Shown piece by piece: positions 26,215 to 35,367 of a DNA stretch of 64,000 nt. A model generated the notes under the pieces. That model saw only the letters and a program-made list of their open reading frames with translations, ran no database searches and had not been told where the DNA came from. Position numbers and translations under genes: made by a program. Source of the stretch: Burkholderia ubonensis subsp. mesacidophila (GTDB lineage: Bacteria > Pseudomonadota > Gammaproteobacteria > Burkholderiales > Burkholderiaceae); contig NZ_CP020737.1 of NCBI RefSeq assembly GCF_002097715.1, positions 2,480,001 to 2,544,000 on the forward strand, read 5' to 3'. How positions within the stretch are numbered: the stretch's first letter is position 1; each line of letters begins with the position of its first letter.

Positions 26215-27038
26215 GCCTGCCCCATGTCGATGGTGGTGGCGCGCGGTGTCGCGCGCAGGTCCTCCAGCGCGCGCAGGCAGTAATGGCCGAACCACAGCGC
26301 CGAAAAAACCAGAATGAATGCGTAAACCCAGATCATCGCCGCCGCGATGAACGGAAACAGCACCATCATCCAGACCGACGACACCCAGATGAAGGTCGGC
26401 AGCGTGCCGAGAAACCCGGTCGCGACGCCGATGCCGATCAGCGGCCAGCGGTGCTGCCGCACGAGCGCGCGGCGTTCGTCGCGGCTCGCGTGCTCCGCGA
26501 GCGCATCGTAGGTCATCACCCGATACGTGATCCAGCCCCCGATCACCGGCGGCAGCAGCGCGAAGAACGGCGGGATCAGCCACAGCGGCAGCGTGACGAC
26601 GAGCGCCACGACGCCGGCGAAGGCCGTCCACAGCGCGTTGACCACGCTGCCGACGAAGGTGCCGCCCCGCTTCATCTCGAGCGCGGCGAACTGGCGGTTC
26701 GACAGGTACTTGACCACGACCGGCATCGAAATCGACGCGATCAGCAGCAGCACCGTCAGCACGATCAGCGGCACCGCGAGCGTCACGACGACGAACGGCG
26801 CGACGACCGCATGCAGCTGCGACATGCCGAGCACGTCGAACACCCGGTAGAGCGCCGTCGTCAGCGCGAAGCCGTCGAGCGCGCCGCGCGCGGCGTCGAC
26901 GAGCGTCTGCCACGCAAACCACAGCAGGACGCCCCAGAACAACGCGGAGACGACGAACGGCATCAGGGTGAGCCAGAGCATCCGCGGGTGCAGCGCGCTC
27001 GCGAGTGCCCGGACGAAGGAACGCAGCAAGTCGTTCAT
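26211..27038 (-). CDS. EI24 domain (CysZ-like) integral membrane protein
   Basis: The 275-residue protein has five to six hydrophobic segments, at about 20-50, 75-105, 130-170, 205-230 and 235-260, and fits the EI24/CysZ-like family. CysZ transports sulfate in E. coli, but many family members have no known function. The start at 27038 (MNDLLRSFVRALASALHP) is preferred over a longer frame with no similarity. It is translationally coupled to the CinA-like gene, so the two may act together. Confidence 0.85.
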   Translation of the reverse strand: MNDLLRSFVRALASALHPRMLWLTLMPFVVSALFWGVLLWFAWQTLVDAARGALDGFALTTALYRVFDVLGMSQLHAVVAPFVVVTLAVPLIVLTVLLLIASISMPVVVKYLSNRQFAALEMKRGGTFVGSVVNALWTAFAGVVALVVTLPLWLIPPFFALLPPVIGGWITYRVMTYDALAEHASRDERRALVRQHRWPLIGIGVATGFLGTLPTFIWVSSVWMMVLFPFIAAAMIWVYAFILVFSALWFGHYCLRALEDLRATPRATTIDMGQA

Positions 27039-27082
27039 GCGAGCCTGGGTCGACGAAGAAAAACGGGGAAAGGATAAACCAC

Positions 27083-27116
27083 GCGGCCCGTCTGCGCCAA
27101 AACGCAGACGGGCCGC
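27083..27116 (-). terminator. hairpin after the sterol desaturase gene
   Basis: A perfect 14-bp stem GCGGCCCGTCTGCG/CGCAGACGGGCCGC with loop CCAAAA lies between the desaturase stop and the EI24 gene. On the minus strand it is followed by GTGGTTTATCC, a weak T-tract. Confidence 0.65.
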
Positions 27117-27180
27117 GGGAGAGAGACGCCCGGCGCAGGAACGGACATCGCCGGGCGGAGAGGAATGACGGGCGCCGCGT

Positions 27181-28155
27181 TCAGGCCGACGCCGCGCCGC
27201 GCTTCGCCGGGAACAGACGCCGGAAGATCCGCACGAACGCAAGCGCGTGCTGCGCGCAGAAGCCTTCGCCGTACGACACGCCCTCGATCTGCTCGCGGAT
27301 GCCGGTCGGCTCGACCGTGCGGTTCCACGACGCGGTGCCGAACATCATGTCCCACCACGGGAACAGCACGCCGAAGTTGCAGCCATACTTGGTGCCTTCG
27401 TGCCCGTAGCCGACCGCGTGATGGCGCCGGTGGAACGTCGGGCTGACGAGCAGGCGCTCGCCGAGCCAGCCGAACGACAGCCGCGCATTGGTGTGCTGAA
27501 TGCTCTGCGCGAAATTGGTGAGCGCGGTCAGCACGACGAACTGCGACGGCGACACGCCGATCACGAGCGCGATCGCCGCGAAGAAGCACGACTGGATCAC
27601 GTCGTCGAGCAGGTGGTTGCGGTCGTCGCACCAGAGCGACATCTGCCGCTGGCTGTGATGCACCGCGTGCAGCTCCCACCAGATGCCGATCTTGTGCTGC
27701 CAGCGGTGATACCAGTAGCCGGCGAAGTCGAGCACGACGACATAGATCGCGAACGTGACGATCGGCTGCGACGTGACGCCCGGCCACAGGTAGTCGAGGT
27801 TGAAGTTCGCGATGCCGTGCAGGCGCAGCCACGCCTGGAAGTTGTCGAACAGCGGCTGCAGCGCGAAGAAGAAGAACAGCGAGTAGATGCCGAGCTTCGC
27901 GATCACCGTATAGATCACGTCGACCCGCACCGCCTTGCGGTTCGTCCATTTCTCGACCGGCCGCAGCGCCTCGAGCGGGCGCAGCAGCACGAACATCGCG
28001 ACGATCTGCAGCGCGCCGACGATCACCCAGTAGAGCGCGTCGTAGGTGTCCTCGTCATAGTCCATCAGGTTGAACTTGAAGAGGAGCGGCTGCACGATAT
28101 CGACGTACAGCCAGGTCTGGATGTTCGACACGAACGCGTCGATCAGGTGCAGCAT
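27181..28155 (-). CDS. sterol desaturase / fatty acid hydroxylase superfamily protein
   Basis: The 324-residue membrane protein has hydrophobic segments at about 45-70, 85-105, 130-155 and 190-215. It carries the histidine clusters of the membrane di-iron hydroxylases: HRWQH, HAVHHS and FHRRHHAVGYGHEG. Members hydroxylate or desaturate lipids; bacterial substrates are mostly unknown. It starts 16 bp after the stop of the secreted beta-propeller gene, so the two are one operon. The C-terminus carries the FRRLFPAKRG basic tail. Confidence 0.9.
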   Translation of the reverse strand: MLHLIDAFVSNIQTWLYVDIVQPLLFKFNLMDYDEDTYDALYWVIVGALQIVAMFVLLRPLEALRPVEKWTNRKAVRVDVIYTVIAKLGIYSLFFFFALQPLFDNFQAWLRLHGIANFNLDYLWPGVTSQPIVTFAIYVVVLDFAGYWYHRWQHKIGIWWELHAVHHSQRQMSLWCDDRNHLLDDVIQSCFFAAIALVIGVSPSQFVVLTALTNFAQSIQHTNARLSFGWLGERLLVSPTFHRRHHAVGYGHEGTKYGCNFGVLFPWWDMMFGTASWNRTVEPTGIREQIEGVSYGEGFCAQHALAFVRIFRRLFPAKRGAASA

Positions 28156-28171
28156 CGTTCGCTCCCGTCCG

Positions 28172-29161
28172 TCACGCGCCGTTCGCCGCCTTCCACGGCG
28201 CGCGGTCGTAGAAGTAGATCCCGTGCGGCGAACGGCCGACGGCGATCGTCTGCACCAGCTTGCGCGACGCCAGGTCGATGATGCCGACCTTTTTCGCGAA
28301 GCGGAACGTCACCCACAGCGTCTTCTTGTCGGCGGACAGCTCCATGTCGTCGGGGCCGGGCAACAGGCCCGTGATGTCGCCGACGTTGGTGAGCGTGTTC
28401 TCGTCGATGATGCTGATCGTGTTCGCGACCCGGTTCGTGATCGCGACGTGCGTGCCGTCGGCGAGCGAGCGGAAGTTGTGCGCGCCCTTGCCGGTCTGGA
28501 TCGTCTTCACGACCTTCTGGTTGCGCCAGTCGACGACCGCAACGTAATCGGCGCCCGTCATCCCGACCAGCAGGTACTTGTCGTCCGGCGTCAGCCACAG
28601 GCCCGCCGGCACCTTGCCGACCGGCATCTTCCACTTGACCGTCTGGGTCGCGAGGTCGACTGCCGCGATCTCGCCCGACACCTGCAGCGACACGAGCACC
28701 GTCTTGCTGTCCTTCGTGAACGCGAGGTGGCTCGGCATCACCGCGAGCGGCAGGCGCTTCGCGATCTTCACGTCATGGCCGTCGTAGCTGTAGATGTCGA
28801 GGCGATCGAGGCGCAGCCCGGTCGACACGAACCACTTGTGATCGGGCGAGAAGCCGAGCTGGTACGGATCCTCGATGCCTTCGACCGTGCGTTGCAGCTT
28901 GCCCGTCTTCGGATCGACGAACATTAGGCTGTTCGAGACCGAATTCGCGACGATCAGCGACGCATTGTCGGGCGTCGCCATCAGGTGATGCGGTTCCTTG
29001 CCGGTCGGCATCGTGCCGACGACCTGACGGGTCTGCTGGTCGATCAGGGAAAGCGTCGCTTCGGCGGAATTGAGGATGATGACGTTATTCGCGTGGGCGG
29101 CGGGCGCCAGCACGGCAGCGGCCAGCACGAGCGTGCGGCCGAGGGAAAGGAAAGTGCGCAT
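28172..29161 (-). CDS. secreted YncE-like beta-propeller protein
   Basis: The 329-residue protein begins with a signal peptide (MRTFLSLGRTLVLAAAVL, cleavage likely after AHA at about residue 24). The rest is a YVTN-type propeller with repeats such as VVGTMPTGKEPHHLMATPD, KIGIIDLASR-like blades and the closing VQTIAVGRSPHGIYF. It should be periplasmic. YncE-like propellers bind partners or ligands rather than catalyse known reactions. It is the first gene of a two-gene unit with the desaturase. Confidence 0.9.
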   Translation of the reverse strand: MRTFLSLGRTLVLAAAVLAPAAHANNVIILNSAEATLSLIDQQTRQVVGTMPTGKEPHHLMATPDNASLIVANSVSNSLMFVDPKTGKLQRTVEGIEDPYQLGFSPDHKWFVSTGLRLDRLDIYSYDGHDVKIAKRLPLAVMPSHLAFTKDSKTVLVSLQVSGEIAAVDLATQTVKWKMPVGKVPAGLWLTPDDKYLLVGMTGADYVAVVDWRNQKVVKTIQTGKGAHNFRSLADGTHVAITNRVANTISIIDENTLTNVGDITGLLPGPDDMELSADKKTLWVTFRFAKKVGIIDLASRKLVQTIAVGRSPHGIYFYDRAPWKAANGA

Positions 29162-29318
29162 GAAGACTCACGTCGTGGAACAGGCGTCATTGTAGAACGG
29201 ACGACCACCCCCGCCGGTTGACGGAAACGGACGTTGCGCCACTTCGACGCATGGCCGGCGCGATCCGTTCCCGTCGCTTGTCTCAAAATTTTTGCTCCGC
29301 TTGGGGCGGGTTCACACC

Positions 29319-32300
29319 CTAGCGTTGCATCGACTCCCAGACCTTGTGCAGCCGCTTGACCGACACCGGCATCGGCGTGCGCAGCTCCTGCGCGAACAGC
29401 GAGATCCGCAGCTCCTCGAGCAGCCAGCGGAACTCCGCGAGGCGCGCATCGGCGACGCCGCCGCGCTGCGACACCGCGCGCTGGTACTGCTGGACGAGCG
29501 GCTGCAGGTCGCCGAACTGCTTCGCGTCGCGGGCCGGATCGGCCTTCAGCTTGTCGATCCGCAGCGCGATTCCCTTCAGGTAGCGCGGGAAGTGCGCAAG
29601 CTGAACGTAAGGCGTATCGATCACGAAACGCTTGCCGACCAGCGCCGACAACTGCTGCTGCAGATCGGCGTGCGCCTGCGCGAACGGCTTCGCCTGCGCA
29701 AGCTTCTTCGCGAGGCCCGCGTATTCGGCGAGGATCTGCCCGACGAGCCGCGCGATCTCCTGCGCGAGCAGGTTCAGCCGGCTCCTGCCCTCGTCGCGGC
29801 GCGCGTGGAAGTTCGCGTCGTCGTCGGGCAGCGGATCCTGCAGGCACGCGCGGTCGAGCGCGGTGTCGATCAACTGGTCGCGCAGCTCGTCCTGCGTGCC
29901 GAGCGACATGTATTGCATCGCCATCTCGCGCAGGCCCGGCAGGTTCTTTTCCAGATACTTGATCGGCTCCTTCAGCTGCAACGCGAACAGCCGCCGCAGC
30001 CCCGCGCGATGGATGCGCGCGGCCTCCTCCGGCGAATCGAACACCTCGACGTCGCAATGCGTGCCGCGGTCGACGAGCGCCGGGTAGCCGAACAGCGTCT
30101 GCCCGCGCCGGCGGATTTCCAGCAGCTCGGGCAGCTTGCCGAAGTTCCAGGTCGTCAGGTTCTCGTACAGCGCCGTCGCGCCGGCTTCCGCCGGGGCGGC
30201 GGTCTGCGGCGGCGCGCCCTTCCCGCTCTTGCCGACGCTTTTGCTCCCCTGCGCTGCGCCCGCGCCCGCGGACGGCGCCGCAGACGGGGCCGCATCGGCG
30301 TCGCCGCCGGCGGTGATCGTCGCCGCCGCTGCGATCTTCTGGAACTGCTGCTGCGCCTGCGCGCCGAGCTCGCTGCGCAGTTGCGCGAGATTGCGCCCCA
30401 TCGCGAGCTGGCGGCCGTGCTCGTCGATCACCTTGACGTTCATGAACAGGTGCGCGGGCAGCGTCTCGAGCTTGAAGTCGCTCGTCTTCATCATGACCTG
30501 CGTCTGCGCGCGCACGTCGGCGATCAGCGCCTCGATGAGCCCGCCCGCACCGAAGCGCTCGCGCCCCATGCGCTCGACGAAGCCAGCCGCATACTCGGGC
30601 AGCGGCACGCAGTGCCGGCGCAGCTTCTGCGGCAGCGACTTCAGCAGCAGCTGCACCTTCTCCTTCAGCATCCCCGGCACGAGCCACTCGCAGCGGCGCG
30701 CGTCGACCTGGTTCAGCGCGTAGAGCGGCACCGCGAGCGTCACGCCGTCGCGCGGCGCGCCCGGCTCGAAGTGATACGTGAGCGCCATCTCGACGCCCGC
30801 CATCGTCGCGCGCTTCGGGAACAGCTCGGTCGTCACGCCCGCCGCCTCGTGGCGCATCAGGTCGTCGCGCGACAGGTACAGGAGGCGCAGCTTGTCTTCC
30901 GGCTGGCCGCCCTGCTTCACCTCGTCGCGATACCAGCGCTCGAACGCGGCGCCGGTGTGGATGCCTTCGGGAAGCGCCTGGTCGTAGAACGCGTAGATCA
31001 GCTCGTCGTCGACCAGCACGTCCTGCCGGCGCGACTTGTGCTCGAGCTGCTCGATGTCGGCGAGCAGCTTGCGGTTGTGCGCGAAGAACGCGAGCTTCGT
31101 GTCGAACTCGCCTTCGACGAGCGCGCCGCGGATGAACAGCTCGCGCGCGCGCGCCGGGTCCTGCTTGCCGAACGCGACGCGCCGCCGGTGGTAGATCGGC
31201 AGCCCGTACAGCGTCGCGCGCTCGAACGCGCTCACCTGCGCCGGGCGCTTTTCCCAATGCGGCTCCGACAACGCTTTCTTCAGAAGATGCGCGCCGACCT
31301 TCTCGATCCATTCCGGCTCGATCTTCGCGAGACAGCGCGCGTACAGCCGGCTCGTCTCGACGAGCTCGGCCGCCATCACCCAGCGGCCGGCCTTCTTCGC
31401 GAGCACGGAGCCCGGCCACAGGTAGAACTTGATCCCGCGCGCGCCGAGATAGTGCGGATCGTCGTCGGCCTTCAGGCCGAGGTTGCCGAGCAGGCCCGTC
31501 AACAGGGCCAGATGGACCTGTTCGTAGGTGGCCTCGACCTCGTTGAGCCGCCAGCCGTGCTCGCGCACGACGGTCAGCAGCTGCGAATGGACGTCGCGCC
31601 ACTCGCGCAGCCGCAGGTGCGACAGGAAGTTCTGCCGGCATGCGTCGACGAGCTGGCGATTCGACTTCTTGTGCGCGACCGCCTCTTCGAACCACGCCCA
31701 GATCTTCAGCCACTGCAGGAATTCGGACCGTTCGTCGGCGAACCGGCGGTGCGCCTGGTCGGCCTGCTCCTGCGCTTCGATCGGCCGGTCGCGCGGGTCC
31801 TGCACGGACAGCGCGCTCGCGATGATCAGCACCTCGCGCAGCGACTGCTGGTCACGCGCGGCGAGAATCATCCGGCCGACGCGCGGGTCGAGCGGCAGCC
31901 GCGCGAGTTCGCGGCCGAGCGGCGTCAGCGCGTTGTCGTCGTCGACCGCGCCGAGCTCGTTGAGCAACTGGTAGCCGTCCGCGATCGCGCGGCCGGGCGG
32001 CGGCTCGAGGAACGGAAACGACTCGATCGCCGTCAGGTGCAGCGACTTCATCCGCAGGATCACCGACGCGAGCGACGAGCGCAGGATTTCCGGATCGGTG
32101 AAGCGCGCGCGCGCCTGGTAGTCGCTTTCCTCGTACAAGCGGATGCAGACGCCGTCGGCCACGCGGCCGCAACGGCCCGCGCGCTGGTTCGCGGCGGCCT
32201 GCGAGATCGACTCGACCTGCAGTTGCTCGACCTTGTTCCGGTACGAATAGCGCTTCACGCGCGCGAGACCGGTATCGACGACGTAGCGGATGCCCGGCAC

Positions 32301-33530
32301 CGTCAGCGACGTCTCGGCCACGTTGGTCGCGAGCACGATCCGGCGCGCGTTCGACGCCTTGAACACCTTGTCCTGGTCGGCCGCCGAGAGCCGCGCGAAC
32401 AGCGGCAGGATCTCGGTGTGCGGCGGATGGTGCTTGCGCAGCGCCTCGGCCGCTTCGCGGATCTCGCGCTCGCCGGGCAGGAACACCAGCACGTCGCCGG
32501 GGCCTTCGCGGCACAGCTCGTCGACCGCGTCGACGATCGCGTCCATCAGGTCGCGCTCGGCCTCGCGCGCGGTCTTCACGCGATCGCGGCTCGCCGTGCC
32601 CTCGGCATTTTTCACCGCCGGACGATCCTCGGCCACCGGACGGTAGCGCATCTCGACCGGATACAGCCGCCCGCTCACCTCGATCACGGGCGCCGGGCGC
32701 TCGTCGGTGCCGAAATGGCGCGCGAAGCGATCGGCGTCGATCGTCGCGGACGTCACGATCAGCTTCAGGTCCGGCCGCCTCGGCAGGATTTCCTTCAGGT
32801 AGCCGAGCAGGAAGTCGATGTTCAGGCTGCGTTCGTGCGCCTCGTCGATGATCAGCGTGTCGTACGCCTTCAGCAGCGGGTCGGTCTGCGTCTCGGCGAG
32901 CAGGATGCCGTCCGTCATCAGCTTCACGGACGCGCCCGGTGCGAGGTTGTCGGTGAAGCGCACCTTGTAGCCGACCACCTCGCCGAACGGCGTGCCGAGC
33001 TCCTCGGCGATCCGGCGGCCGGTCGACGACGCGGCCAGGCGGCGCGGCTGCGTATGGCCGATCAGGCCGGTGCCGCCGGCGCCGAGACCGCGCCCGAGAT
33101 CGAGACAGATCTTCGGCAACTGCGTGGTCTTGCCCGAGCCCGTTTCGCCGCAGACGATGACAACCTGATGACCGGCGATCGCGCGCGCGATTTCGTCGCG
33201 CTTGCCCGACACCGGCAGGCTTTCGGGGTACGTGATCGGCGGGACGGGATTCGGCGGGGCCGCCCTAGGCGCAACGGCGGCGCGCGGCGGACGCTCGCGG
33301 CGCGGCGTGCGCTCACCCGTTGCTTGAGGCGCGTCCTTCGCGGCCGGCTGGCGCGCATCGCCGCGCCGTTCGTCGCCGCGCGGCCCGCGCGACGGCTGGC
33401 CCGCCTGCTTTTCCTGCTGCTGGCGCGGCGGCTGGCCCTGCTGCTGGTGCGCATCGGCCGCACCATCCGGGTGCCGGGCCGACGGCGCTTTGGCCCGCGT
33501 CGGCGCGGGACTTTTAGGTACATTCGACAT
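29319..33530 (-). CDS. hrpA: ATP-dependent RNA helicase HrpA (DEAH box)
   Basis: The product is 1403 residues (E. coli about 1300). Residues 1-95 are a disordered Gln/Arg/Pro-rich extension. The helicase core follows with Walker A GETGSGKTTQ, DEAHERS, and SATID, then the second RecA domain with QRAGRCGR. Helicase-associated and OB-fold regions and the long HrpA-specific C-terminal DUF3418-type region end the protein. An Ala/Gly-rich insertion at about 1090-1150 adds to the length. HrpA rescues stalled ribosomes in E. coli. The gene is divergent from argA with only 23 bp between start codons. Confidence 0.95.
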   Translation of the reverse strand: MSNVPKSPAPTRAKAPSARHPDGAADAHQQQGQPPRQQQEKQAGQPSRGPRGDERRGDARQPAAKDAPQATGERTPRRERPPRAAVAPRAAPPNPVPPITYPESLPVSGKRDEIARAIAGHQVVIVCGETGSGKTTQLPKICLDLGRGLGAGGTGLIGHTQPRRLAASSTGRRIAEELGTPFGEVVGYKVRFTDNLAPGASVKLMTDGILLAETQTDPLLKAYDTLIIDEAHERSLNIDFLLGYLKEILPRRPDLKLIVTSATIDADRFARHFGTDERPAPVIEVSGRLYPVEMRYRPVAEDRPAVKNAEGTASRDRVKTAREAERDLMDAIVDAVDELCREGPGDVLVFLPGEREIREAAEALRKHHPPHTEILPLFARLSAADQDKVFKASNARRIVLATNVAETSLTVPGIRYVVDTGLARVKRYSYRNKVEQLQVESISQAAANQRAGRCGRVADGVCIRLYEESDYQARARFTDPEILRSSLASVILRMKSLHLTAIESFPFLEPPPGRAIADGYQLLNELGAVDDDNALTPLGRELARLPLDPRVGRMILAARDQQSLREVLIIASALSVQDPRDRPIEAQEQADQAHRRFADERSEFLQWLKIWAWFEEAVAHKKSNRQLVDACRQNFLSHLRLREWRDVHSQLLTVVREHGWRLNEVEATYEQVHLALLTGLLGNLGLKADDDPHYLGARGIKFYLWPGSVLAKKAGRWVMAAELVETSRLYARCLAKIEPEWIEKVGAHLLKKALSEPHWEKRPAQVSAFERATLYGLPIYHRRRVAFGKQDPARARELFIRGALVEGEFDTKLAFFAHNRKLLADIEQLEHKSRRQDVLVDDELIYAFYDQALPEGIHTGAAFERWYRDEVKQGGQPEDKLRLLYLSRDDLMRHEAAGVTTELFPKRATMAGVEMALTYHFEPGAPRDGVTLAVPLYALNQVDARRCEWLVPGMLKEKVQLLLKSLPQKLRRHCVPLPEYAAGFVERMGRERFGAGGLIEALIADVRAQTQVMMKTSDFKLETLPAHLFMNVKVIDEHGRQLAMGRNLAQLRSELGAQAQQQFQKIAAAATITAGGDADAAPSAAPSAGAGAAQGSKSVGKSGKGAPPQTAAPAEAGATALYENLTTWNFGKLPELLEIRRRGQTLFGYPALVDRGTHCDVEVFDSPEEAARIHRAGLRRLFALQLKEPIKYLEKNLPGLREMAMQYMSLGTQDELRDQLIDTALDRACLQDPLPDDDANFHARRDEGRSRLNLLAQEIARLVGQILAEYAGLAKKLAQAKPFAQAHADLQQQLSALVGKRFVIDTPYVQLAHFPRYLKGIALRIDKLKADPARDAKQFGDLQPLVQQYQRAVSQRGGVADARLAEFRWLLEELRISLFAQELRTPMPVSVKRLHKVWESMQR

Positions 33531-33538
33531 GGGGGCGC

Positions 33539-33546
33539 ATTATAAT
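33539..33546. promoter_or_regulatory. self-complementary -10 element shared by hrpA and argA
   Basis: ATTATAAT is its own reverse complement, so it presents TATAAT on both strands. It ends 7 bp before the argA ATG and begins 8 bp before the hrpA ATG. Both transcripts would start at or within a few bases of the start codon. No Shine-Dalgarno precedes either gene. -35 matches are weak on both sides. Confidence 0.65.
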
Positions 33547-33553
33547 CCCGCCC

Positions 33554-34933
33554 ATGAATTCCCAAACCGACCTCCCCCCCGCCCAGTCCGGCGCCGCGAA
33601 CCCGCCGGCCGCCGACGATTCGGTCGCCAGCCACGCGCAGTTCGTCGACTGGATGCGCTCCGTCGCGCCCTATATCCACAAGTTCCGCAACAGCACGTTC
33701 GTCGTGGGATTCGGCGGCGAGGTGGTGCAGCAGGGGCTCCTGAACGCGCTGGTGTCCGACATCGCGCTGCTGCAGGCGATGGGCATCCAGATCGTGCTGG
33801 TGCACGGCTCGCGACCGCAGGTCGAGGAGCAACTGAGCCTGCATGGTGTCGAATCCGAGTTTTCGCACGGGCTGCGCATCACCGATGCGCGCGCGCTCGA
33901 ATCCGCGAAGGAAGCGGCGGGCGAAGTGCGCCTCGACATCGAGGCCGCGATCAGCCAGGGCCTGCCGAACTCGCCGATGGCGCACGCGCACATCAGCGTC
34001 GTGTCCGGCAACTTCGTGACGGCGCGGCCGGTCGGGATTCTCGACGGGGTCGATTTCGCGCATACGGGCGTCGTGCGCAAGATCGACGCCGAATCGATCC
34101 GCCATTCGCTCGCGAGCCGCAAGCTCGTGCTGCTGTCGCCGCTCGGCTTCTCGCCGACCGGCGAGGCGTTCAACCTGTCGATGGAGGACGTCGCGTCCGC
34201 GGCGGCGATCGCGCTGCGCGCCGACAAGATCATCTTCCTGACCGAAGGCCCCGGCATCGTCGACGACGAAGGCGAGCTGGTCCGCGAAATGTCGCTCGAC
34301 GCGGCCGCCGATCTGCTCGACTCGGGCAACATCCAGGGCGACGACGCGTTCTTCCTGAAGCACTCGATCCGCGCGTGCCGCGGCGGCGTGACCCGTGCGC
34401 ACCTGATCCCGCAGTCGCTCGACGGCAGCATGCTGCTCGAACTGTTCCTGCACGACGGCGTCGGCACGATGATCTCGTACGAGAACCTCGAGAGCCTGCG
34501 CGAAGCGACGCCGGACGACGTCGGCGGCATCCTGTCGCTGATCGAGCCGCTCGAGTCGGACGGCACGCTGGTGCGGCGCGGCCGCCATCAGATCGAACGC
34601 GACATCGACCACTTCTCGGTGATCGAGCACGATGGCGTGCTGTTCGGCTGCGCGGCGCTGTACCCGTACCAGCAGGAGAAGATCGGCGAGATGGCGTGCC
34701 TGACCGTCGCGCCCGAGGCGCAAGGATCCGGCGACGGCGAGCGGCTGCTCAAGCGCATCGAGCAGCGCGCGCGGGCGCGCGGCCTCACGCACATCTTCGT
34801 GCTCACGACGCGCACCGAACACTGGTTCCTCAAGCGCGGCTTCGTGAAGGTAAGCGTCGACGACCTGCCGGAAGACCGCCGCAAACTCTATAACTGGCAG
34901 CGCAAGTCGCTCGTGCTGATGAAACAGCTCTGA
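33554..34933 (+). CDS. argA: N-acetylglutamate synthase
   Basis: The 459-residue enzyme makes N-acetylglutamate, the first step of arginine synthesis. The N-terminal amino-acid-kinase-like domain (about 40-300) begins [15 protein letters not shown] and includes [14 protein letters not shown]. The C-terminal GNAT domain (about 310-459) includes [18 protein letters not shown], the acetyl-CoA loop. In this family arginine binding to the kinase-like domain gives feedback inhibition. The start at 33554 is fixed by the short intergenic gap. Confidence 0.96.
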   Translation: MNSQTDLPPAQSGAANPPAADDSVASHAQFVDWMRSVAPYIHKFRNSTFVVGFGGEVVQQGLLNALVSDIALLQAMGIQIVLVHGSRPQVEEQLSLHGVESEFSHGLRITDARALESAKEAAGEVRLDIEAAISQGLPNSPMAHAHISVVSGNFVTARPVGILDGVDFAHTGVVRKIDAESIRHSLASRKLVLLSPLGFSPTGEAFNLSMEDVASAAAIALRADKIIFLTEGPGIVDDEGELVREMSLDAAADLLDSGNIQGDDAFFLKHSIRACRGGVTRAHLIPQSLDGSMLLELFLHDGVGTMISYENLESLREATPDDVGGILSLIEPLESDGTLVRRGRHQIERDIDHFSVIEHDGVLFGCAALYPYQQEKIGEMACLTVAPEAQGSGDGERLLKRIEQRARARGLTHIFVLTTRTEHWFLKRGFVKVSVDDLPEDRRKLYNWQRKSLVLMKQL

Positions 34934-34976
34934 GCGCCGCCGCCCTCCCCCCGACCGCTTACAGGAGAAGTACACG

Positions 34977-35252
34977 ATGGCTCGAATGGTTCAATGCGCG
35001 AAGCTCGGCAAGGAAGCCGAAGGTCTCGATTTCCCGCCGCTGCCGGGCGAACTCGGCAAGCGCATCTACGAAAGCGTCTCGAAAGAGGCGTGGCAAGGCT
35101 GGCTGAAGCAGCAGACGATGCTGATCAACGAGAACCGCCTGAACATGGCCGACCCGCGCGCGCGCCAGTATCTGATGAAGCAGACGGAGAAGTATTTCTT
35201 CGGCGACGGCGCCGACCAGGCGTCCGGCTACGTGCCGCCGACCGAAGGCTGA
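34977..35252 (+). CDS. yggX: YggX family oxidative damage / iron-trafficking protein
   Basis: The 91-residue protein begins [17 protein letters not shown] with the conserved Cys7 of the YggX family, implicated in protecting Fe-S clusters. Length matches the family (about 90). CAGGAGAAG precedes the ATG. It lies 43 bp after argA on the same strand and ends at a very strong terminator, so it is probably cotranscribed. Confidence 0.95.
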   Translation: MARMVQCAKLGKEAEGLDFPPLPGELGKRIYESVSKEAWQGWLKQQTMLINENRLNMADPRARQYLMKQTEKYFFGDGADQASGYVPPTEG

Positions 35253-35290
35253 CGCGATTCGCGCGGCCGGCCTCGGCCGGTCTTGCAGCG

Positions 35291-35328
35291 AAAACGAAAA
35301 CGGCACCGTGCGGTGCCGTTTTCGTTTT
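35291..35328. terminator. bidirectional terminator between yggX and the MFS gene
   Basis: A perfect 17-bp stem (arms 35291-35307 and 35312-35328, loop GTGC) has an A-tract on the left and T-tract on the right. It can terminate both yggX (plus) and the acyl-CoA/MFS operon (minus). Confidence 0.92.
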
Positions 35329-35367
35329 TGGGGCGGCTTTTGGGCGCGACAGCGCGCGCCGCGCCGC

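Noticed and set aside
29292..33545. A plus-strand open frame of about 1400 codons opposite hrpA
   Set aside because: It is an antisense shadow of hrpA with biased, low-complexity composition; hrpA motifs are intact on the minus strand.
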